The notes beneath the pieces were generated by a model, which saw only the letters and a program-made list of their open reading frames with translations, was not told where the DNA came from and searched no databases. Positions 13,640 through 17,614 of a DNA stretch of 17,614 nucleotides are shown here, in pieces. The DNA is from an uncultured Clostridia bacterium (GTDB lineage Bacteria; Bacillota; Clostridia; Oscillospirales; Ruminococcaceae). Location of the stretch: the NCBI GenBank assembly GCA_937907305.1, contig CALERQ010000154.1, positions 1 to 17,614 on the forward strand, given 5' to 3'. Each line of letters begins with the position of its first letter. Position 1 is the first letter of the stretch. The translations under genes and the position numbers were made by a program.

Positions 13640-13985
13640 TCTAAAATCCATACTGCCAGCAGGCCAGACCATAAAGAAAAAGCCGCACAGCCCGGCAAGG
13701 GACTGCACAGCATTTAGTTGGCTAAAATTATGGCATCATATCAGATTCACCTAAATCATCCTGAGACTTGCTTTCCTCCTGCTCTGCCATATCGGGATCC
13801 CCGTTTGATGGTTCCTGCTGCGAATTTTCGTTTGGAGTACAATCCCCTATGGGATTTGGGAACTATACCCCCTAACTTTCATCCTAATTTTACCATTATC
13901 CCTTGTTTCCAATGCAACGCAACTTTTTATGTGAAATAGAGCATAATAAAATAATTTAATGTCATTCGTTTTTTCCATTATTTAT
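13640..13985 (-). other. Gene-poor region with possible decayed reading frame
   Basis: This 346-base stretch has no gene I can support. Two minus-strand frames look partly coding. One runs 13847-13978 (43 residues from ATG, without a ribosome site; it contains VALETRDNGKIRMKVRG). The other ends with TAA near 13730 and reads as an acidic Gln/Glu/Ser tail (NENSQQEP, then DMAEQEESKSQDDLGESDMMP in part) after a stop at about 13865. The second is offset from the first by one base, as in a gene remnant with a frameshift. AATCCC-N4-GGGATT at 13841-13856 is a small inverted repeat. The right part (13925-13985) is AT-rich. Confidence 0.3.
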
Positions 13986-14027
13986 TAAAAATACAAGAGC
14001 CACCAGCAAGCTGATGGCTCTGTTTTG
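13984..14027 (-). terminator. Rho-independent terminator of the DUF2087 gene
   Basis: An 11-bp stem, AGAGCCACCAG with CTGATGGCTCT (13996-14021, one G-U pair), closes a 4-base loop. On the minus strand it is followed by TGTATTTTTAAT. It begins about 8 bases after the stop codon. The plus side has TGTTTTGTTT, so some bidirectional function is possible. Confidence 0.8.
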
Positions 14028-14028
14028 T

Positions 14029-14340
14029 TTAGGTATACTTTGCCATGTATTCCACAAAAGAAGGAATGTTTTCTGCTTTCCAGTAACGGCGGCAATCGGT
14101 CGTGCGTTCCAACAGGCATGTGTTATACAGCTCCCGCCGCAGGGTAGCAGGATCATGGAAAGTAGTCCATTCATCCAGCAGGTCATTCATCTCCGATTCC
14201 GTATAATCCCGGCCGGGCTCTATTTTATCGGAAAGGTAATAGACCGCCAGAAGCAGCTTTTTGCGTTTAGCTGGCATAGCGATAATCTGCTCTTTTTCAT
14301 TAAAAAATGAACGCAGCTCCGGAAACTCGTTTGGGCTCAT
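14029..14340 (-). CDS. DUF2087 domain-containing protein
   Basis: A 103-residue soluble protein that matches the DUF2087 pattern: a basic helix (MPAKRKKLLLAVYYLSDKI), then PGRDYTESEMNDLLDEW, then HDPATLRRELYNTCLLER and the terminal aromatic RRYW. DUF2087 modules are small helical, possibly DNA-binding domains, sometimes fused to HTH regulators or acetyltransferases; the stand-alone form has no established role. The ATG at 14340 has AAGGGGAG upstream. Its promoter overlaps the stop codon of the beta-helix gene at 14390, so it can be transcribed independently. A terminator follows directly. It may regulate a neighbour, but the sequence gives no evidence of which. Confidence 0.8.
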   Translation of the reverse strand: MSPNEFPELRSFFNEKEQIIAMPAKRKKLLLAVYYLSDKIEPGRDYTESEMNDLLDEWTTFHDPATLRRELYNTCLLERTTDCRRYWKAENIPSFVEYMAKYT

Positions 14341-14363
14341 TTCGCATCTCCCCTTTCGAACAA

Positions 14364-14392
14364 ATTATAGCATAGCAAGCAGAAAATGTCTA
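14364..14392 (-). promoter_or_regulatory. Strong sigma-A-type promoter of the DUF2087 gene
   Basis: On the minus strand TAGACA (14387-14392) is separated by 17 bases from a perfect TATAAT (14364-14369), with TATGC just before the -10. This is the best housekeeping-type promoter in the window. Its -35 overlaps the stop codon of the upstream gene. Confidence 0.7.
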
Positions 14393-15571
14393 TCTTGCTT
14401 CGGAAAGCATCCGGAACACAATCGACAATATCCATTGACCTATTGTATTGACGGGCGCACCCGTGCTGGGATTTGATTGCGTCCGGTCTTCTTCATCAGT
14501 CTGTACGATAATAACACCCGCCTCCTGCGGCTTAGCAGCAACATTTCCATCCTTATCCACTGTCAGGCTCTCATTTAGACACGGGGCCAGTGCTGCCGAT
14601 TCTTCCGGGGAAATGCCCGGAAAGCTTCCGCCGCTGATACCAACGATTTTCCCTATCTCCTCCGGAGCAGAAAACAGTGGGTGCCCATTTTCCGTGATGA
14701 AGGTTCCGCCTGTAATAGCGATTTGCGCAGTAACGCTGCCTTGTGCTGCAGGAACAATATAAAAAATTGCGCCGCTTTTACTGCTAATCTGATTACCGGG
14801 GCCAAGCGTGAGAATAACACGGACGGCACCAGTGGCAGGCATAAATGCGATGGCACCGATGGGGGAATCTTCGTATTCAAACTCTAAGAAAGCATCAAGA
14901 ATCGAGTTTGACACAGAAATTTCTCCACCTTGAAGCAGAATGCACCCCGCGCCAATAATCGTACTGTCACTGATAGATATTTCAGTATCTCCGTCACAGT
15001 CTATTACATAGTCATTTCTACTGTATAGATTTGATCTATCAATAGAAACAACGGTACTCGCATCTTGGTTGGAGTGACCATAAACACGAATACAATTGCT
15101 GTTTCTGCTAACACAACTAATTGTCGTTTCATCTAGTTCCACACGACTGTAGCCATTTGAGGAATCTATCAATATTCCATTTGATGCGGTAAGGCGCAGG
15201 TTATCCGTAAGAATCAGTGTCGTGGGACTCTTTTCATCGCTATTTCCGCAAACTTCTAAAATAGGGTCACCTGAAGCATTAAGTTCTCCATTTTTAATTG
15301 TCACTTTTGCGCCTTTTGTAATACGGAAATATGTGACCAATTCGTTGCCACCCAGATCCAAGACCATATCAAAATTAATCTCTATCGGTTCATCAAGGTC
15401 AAGGTAATACTCGTACTCATAAGGCATTAAGGTGATCGTATCGCACTTCTCATTGATTGCTTTCTCCAATTCAATGTCATTGCTTACCTCCACCGCCGCA
15501 GCTGTGACAAAAAGCATCAAAACAGCCAGAAGCGCTTTCATTAAGAGCCCATACATTTTTTCTAATCTCAT
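14390..15571 (-). CDS. Secreted beta-helix surface protein with NPSTG motif
   Basis: A 393-residue exoprotein. The N-terminus (MRLEKMYGLLMKALLAVLML, then FVTAAA) is a signal peptide. Residues about 28-330 are beta-helix-like: ELEKAIN and DTITLMPYEY, then repeated turns such as ITKGAKVTIKNGELNASGDP, DCDGDTEISISDSTI and LQGGEISVSNSIL. NPSTG (367-371) is followed by a short hydrophobic stretch (IGQWILSIVFRML) and SEAR. This resembles a sorting signal, but with a shortened helix and almost no positive tail. The ATG at 15571 has GGAGGG 8 bases upstream; an in-frame ATG at 15691 would add 40 residues ahead of the signal peptide and is rejected. The first two thirds are AT-richer than the last third. 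Function is probably adhesion or glycan contact (inference). Confidence 0.75.
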   Translation of the reverse strand: MRLEKMYGLLMKALLAVLMLFVTAAAVEVSNDIELEKAINEKCDTITLMPYEYEYYLDLDEPIEINFDMVLDLGGNELVTYFRITKGAKVTIKNGELNASGDPILEVCGNSDEKSPTTLILTDNLRLTASNGILIDSSNGYSRVELDETTISCVSRNSNCIRVYGHSNQDASTVVSIDRSNLYSRNDYVIDCDGDTEISISDSTIIGAGCILLQGGEISVSNSILDAFLEFEYEDSPIGAIAFMPATGAVRVILTLGPGNQISSKSGAIFYIVPAAQGSVTAQIAITGGTFITENGHPLFSAPEEIGKIVGISGGSFPGISPEESAALAPCLNESLTVDKDGNVAAKPQEAGVIIVQTDEEDRTQSNPSTGAPVNTIGQWILSIVFRMLSEAR

Positions 15572-15637
15572 ATCATACCCTCCGATGTCATCATTAAATT
15601 TTGGTGATCGAGTTTTTTCCCGTTTCCATCCACATTC

Positions 15638-15667
15638 ATTATACCGAATGTCGACTTTTTTCGACAT
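15638..15667 (-). promoter_or_regulatory. Candidate promoter with inverted-repeat operator for the beta-helix gene
   Basis: On the minus strand a perfect TATAAT lies at 15638-15643. An inverted repeat ATGTCGA-N6-TCGACAT (15648-15654 and 15661-15667) covers the spacer and the -35 position (TGTCGA, a poor match). A repressor or activator bound there would control the promoter. A role as an RNA hairpin is less likely, because it lies upstream of the predicted start site. Confidence 0.45.
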
Positions 15668-15741
15668 ATCAAATGCAATTATTCTATACAAAATGAGTGC
15701 TGAAAATAATTCCGTTTAATTGGTGATATTGCTTGTTCTCA

Positions 15742-15776
15742 TGGACATTGAGCTATTTTTAGGGTATACTGATAAT
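15742..15776 (+). promoter_or_regulatory. Candidate promoter of the asparaginase gene
   Basis: TGGACA (15742-15747), a 17-base spacer and TATACT (15765-15770) match sigma-A at 5 of 6 positions in both hexamers. An overlapping alternative, TTGAGC-N17-GATAAT, ends at 15776. The start codon is at 15811. Confidence 0.6.
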
Positions 15777-15810
15777 GATCAAAAGCTTTTCATGTGAAAA
15801 GAGGTTCCTT

Positions 15811-16818
15811 ATGAAGAATATCCTGATGCTGGGCACCGGCGGCACCATTGCCTCCGAAATCACCGAAAGCGGACTTTCTCCACAGCTGACTACCGAGCAA
15901 ATCCTGCACTACTGCCCCGATATTTCCGGCTTTTGCAGTGTAGACTGCTTGCAATTGTGCAATCTGGATAGTACTAACATCACTCCAAAGCACTGGCAGC
16001 TAATGGCGGATTCCATCCGAGAGAAGTATGACCACTATGATGGTTTTGTATTAACACACGGTACTGATACCATGGCCTATACTGCCGCTGCGTTAAGTTA
16101 CCTTATCCAGTACAGCAAAAAGCCCATTGTGCTGACTGGCAGCCAAAAGCCCATCAATTTGGAGATCACCGATAGCAAAACTAACCTGGTGGATGCCTTC
16201 CATTACGCCGCCAGCGAAGATGCCCACGGGGTTTCTATCGTATTCAATGGTCGGGTGATCCTAGGAACCCGCGCACGCAAAACACACTCCAAGAGCTTTC
16301 AGGCGTTTTCCAGCATCAATTACCCCGAGCTGGCCGTCATTCAAGACGGTCGACTGCTGAATTATATCACCCAGGAATATCGAGAAAAACCGGTATTCAG
16401 TGATAAACTAGACCCATCTGTTGGACTGATCAAGCTGGTACCAGGGCTGGAAGCTGATTTTTTGGAATTTATGCTAAGCAAAAAAGATGGAGTTGTTATC
16501 GAAAGCTTCGGAGTAGGCGGTATCCCGACTGCCGGGGCAAAGAGCTATTACGATGTGATCAGTAACGCTGTTCGGGCTGGGAAAACCGTAGTCATGACAA
16601 CTCAAGTCCCCAATGAGGGAAGTGACCTATTGTTGTATCATGTAGGCAACCGGCTGAAAATCGGCCTGGAGGTATTGGAAGCCTACGATATGACCACAGA
16701 AGCCGCGGTTACCAAGCTGATGTGGATCTTGGGACAAACAAGGGACCTGCAGAAAATTGAACAGCTATTTTACCGTCCGGTAAGTCATGATATTCTCATC
16801 AAGGCCGGTGAGAAATGA
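15811..16818 (+). CDS. ansA: Type I (cytoplasmic) L-asparaginase
   Basis: A 335-residue enzyme that hydrolyses L-asparagine to aspartate and ammonia. The N-terminal catalytic motif is GTGGTIAS with nucleophile Thr12. The second motif is LTHGTDTM with Thr85 and Asp86. Lys157 in RARKTH likely corresponds to the catalytic lysine. LTGSQKPI and the C-terminal VVMTTQVPNEG, followed by TKLMWIL, are also family features. There is no signal peptide, and the length fits the cytoplasmic AnsA type. The ATG at 15811 is chosen because GAGG stands 6 bases upstream and the protein then begins MKNILMLGTGGT; an ATG at 15775 has no ribosome site. It is a single-gene transcript with its own promoter and terminator. 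Its neighbour across the terminator, aspartate-semialdehyde dehydrogenase, also uses the aspartate pool, but is on the opposite strand. Confidence 0.95.
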   Translation: MKNILMLGTGGTIASEITESGLSPQLTTEQILHYCPDISGFCSVDCLQLCNLDSTNITPKHWQLMADSIREKYDHYDGFVLTHGTDTMAYTAAALSYLIQYSKKPIVLTGSQKPINLEITDSKTNLVDAFHYAASEDAHGVSIVFNGRVILGTRARKTHSKSFQAFSSINYPELAVIQDGRLLNYITQEYREKPVFSDKLDPSVGLIKLVPGLEADFLEFMLSKKDGVVIESFGVGGIPTAGAKSYYDVISNAVRAGKTVVMTTQVPNEGSDLLLYHVGNRLKIGLEVLEAYDMTTEAAVTKLMWILGQTRDLQKIEQLFYRPVSHDILIKAGEK

Positions 16819-16848
16819 GGAAGACCTTTCCCCTGTCTGTAAAACAAT

Positions 16849-16885
16849 AAAAAAGACGCACGGTGGTGAGCCGTGCGTTCTTTTT
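16849..16885. terminator. Terminator of the asparaginase gene
   Basis: ACGCACGG (16856-16863) and CCGTGCGT (16871-16878) form an 8-bp stem with a 7-base loop, followed by TCTTTTT on the plus strand. AAAAAAG on the left gives a U-tract for the minus strand too. The 120 bases between this hairpin and the next terminator hold no feature I can identify. Confidence 0.85.
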
Positions 16886-17004
16886 CTGCATAAGTTTTCT
16901 GGTGAAGCCAAATCAAAGGAGTCCAACGCATTTCCCGTTTGCGTTGATCTGAAATAAGAATATCGCGTGAAGCGGCTTTTGTCAAGGGTTTTTCCTAGTA
17001 AAAT

Positions 17005-17049
17005 TGTGAACAAAAAGAAAATTCGCCGTTCCCCGGCATGGAAACGGCG
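17005..17049 (-). terminator. Terminator of the aspartate-semialdehyde dehydrogenase gene
   Basis: CGCCGTT and AACGGCG (17024-17030 and 17043-17049) form a 7-bp stem with a 12-base loop that can pair further by C-G. On the minus strand it is followed by AATTTTCTTTTTG. It starts 11 bases after the stop codon. Confidence 0.75.
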
Positions 17050-17060
17050 AAGATACGGAA

Positions 17061-17614
17061 TTAAAGAAGCAACTCGGCAATCTGTACGGCATTGGTAGCC
17101 GCACCCTTGCGTATTTGATCGCCGCAGCACCAAAGACAAAGGCCATTGGGGTCGGTAAGATCGGGGCGGATGCGGCCGACATAAACAAGATCCTGATCAC
17201 TGGTATCCAACGGCATGGGGTAAATATCTTGCGGAAGATCATCGACCAAGCGGCAGCCGGGAGCTGCTGCAATCGCTGCACGAGCTTCCACGATTGAAAT
17301 AGACCGTGCAAATCGGACTGTGACCGCGATGGAATGGGAACGCACAACCGGCACACGCACACAGGTACAGCTGACCTTCATCTCCGGCAGGTGCAGAATC
17401 TTTCGGCCCTCGTTCTGGAGCTTCATCTCCTCGGAAGTGTAACCTTCATATGATGGGCTGCCGATTTGGGGGATCAAATTGTAGGCAATCTGATATGGGA
17501 ATACATGAGGCTGCACCGGTTCGCCTTTATACAGGGCCTCCACCTCAGCTTCCAGCTCCACCGGGCCACCGGCACCGGCACCGGAAACCGCCTGATATGT
17601 GGCGGCTACCATGC
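17061..17614 (-). CDS. asd: Aspartate-semialdehyde dehydrogenase, C-terminal half (runs off right edge)
   Basis: The visible 183 codons read TYQAVSGAGAGGPVELEAEV, then YQIAYNLIPQIG, YTSEEMKLQNEGRKILHLPE, VPVVRSHSIAVTV with the conserved active-site-region His, and finally DPNGLCLWCCGDQIRKGAAT. These are the C-terminal substrate-binding and dimerisation signatures of Asd, which reduces aspartyl phosphate to aspartate semialdehyde in lysine, threonine, methionine and diaminopimelate synthesis. The catalytic-Cys motif lies in the missing N-terminal half; the usual length is about 330-360 residues. The ATG at 17612 is an internal Met, not the start. The gene ends with TAA at 17061-17063 and a terminator follows. 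Promoter and any lysine-type leader would lie outside the window. Confidence 0.95.
   Translation of the reverse strand, partial: MVAATYQAVSGAGAGGPVELEAEVEALYKGEPVQPHVFPYQIAYNLIPQIGSPSYEGYTSEEMKLQNEGRKILHLPEMKVSCTCVRVPVVRSHSIAVTVRFARSISIVEARAAIAAAPGCRLVDDLPQDIYPMPLDTSDQDLVYVGRIRPDLTDPNGLCLWCCGDQIRKGAATNAVQIAELLL

Noticed and set aside
13718..13939. Plus-strand 73-residue frame in the gap
   Set aside because: It has no ribosome site and no family features. It lies opposite the possible remnant frames, and its composition looks like translated non-coding DNA.
15572..15691. Upstream ATG at 15691 for the NPSTG beta-helix protein
   Set aside because: It would put 40 charged residues ahead of the signal peptide and would cover the promoter and inverted repeat. 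The ATG at 15571 has a good ribosome site.
1..17614. Mobile elements, CRISPR arrays, tRNA or rRNA genes, toxin-antitoxin or defence systems
   Set aside because: I saw no transposase, integrase, regularly spaced identical repeats, cloverleaf-like T-loop sequences or defence-type domains on either strand.

Overview
The window reads as the chromosome of a spore-forming, low-to-mid GC Firmicute, most likely a gut clostridium of the Oscillospiraceae/Ruminococcaceae type. The reasons are a full-length SpoVT (spore regulator), a clostridial-style PhoP/PhoR pair with an HD phosphohydrolase and a Na/Pi transporter, a cohesin/dockerin pair, and NPxTG-type wall-sorting signals. No rRNA, tRNA, CRISPR array, insertion sequence or phage gene was seen.

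Layout. (1) 1-2967, minus strand: a phosphate-response block of an OmpR-type response regulator, its histidine kinase, an HD-domain hydrolase with a TTG start, and, after a terminator, the first 37 codons of a Na/Pi cotransporter. TGTAAA-type direct repeats with 11-base spacing (PhoP-box-like) lie upstream of both the regulator and the transporter. (2) 3188-3724, plus strand: spoVT, ending at a bidirectional terminator. (3) 3788-9800, minus strand: a surface-protein operon of a 127-residue degenerate receiver, a very large secreted beta-helix protein ending in a dockerin (split by a frameshift at 6532-6538), and a wall-anchored protein with an N-terminal cohesin, Cys/His-rich repeats, an InlB-type repeat and a sorting signal. 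(4) 9959-13493, minus strand: a three-gene sensory operon of a 7TM kinase-like protein lacking its phospho-histidine, a HisKA_3 kinase and a NarL/LuxR regulator, coupled by 4-base overlaps and preceded by a leader with two perfect inverted repeats. (5) 14029-15571, minus strand: a DUF2087 protein and a second secreted beta-helix protein with an NPSTG motif. (6) 15811-16818, plus strand: type I asparaginase. (7) 17061-17614, minus strand: the C-terminal half of aspartate-semialdehyde dehydrogenase, running off the window.

How it may fit together (inference): the most distinctive part is region 3. It looks like a minimal two-component surface complex in which a dockerin on a beta-helix exoprotein can dock on a single cohesin fixed to the wall. 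The dockerin and cohesin coding segments lie back to back inside a patch of about 40% GC, whereas the flanking parts of the same genes are about 52-60% GC. This suggests that the pair moved as one cassette. The adjacent sensory operon (region 4) is a plausible but unproven controller of this surface system.
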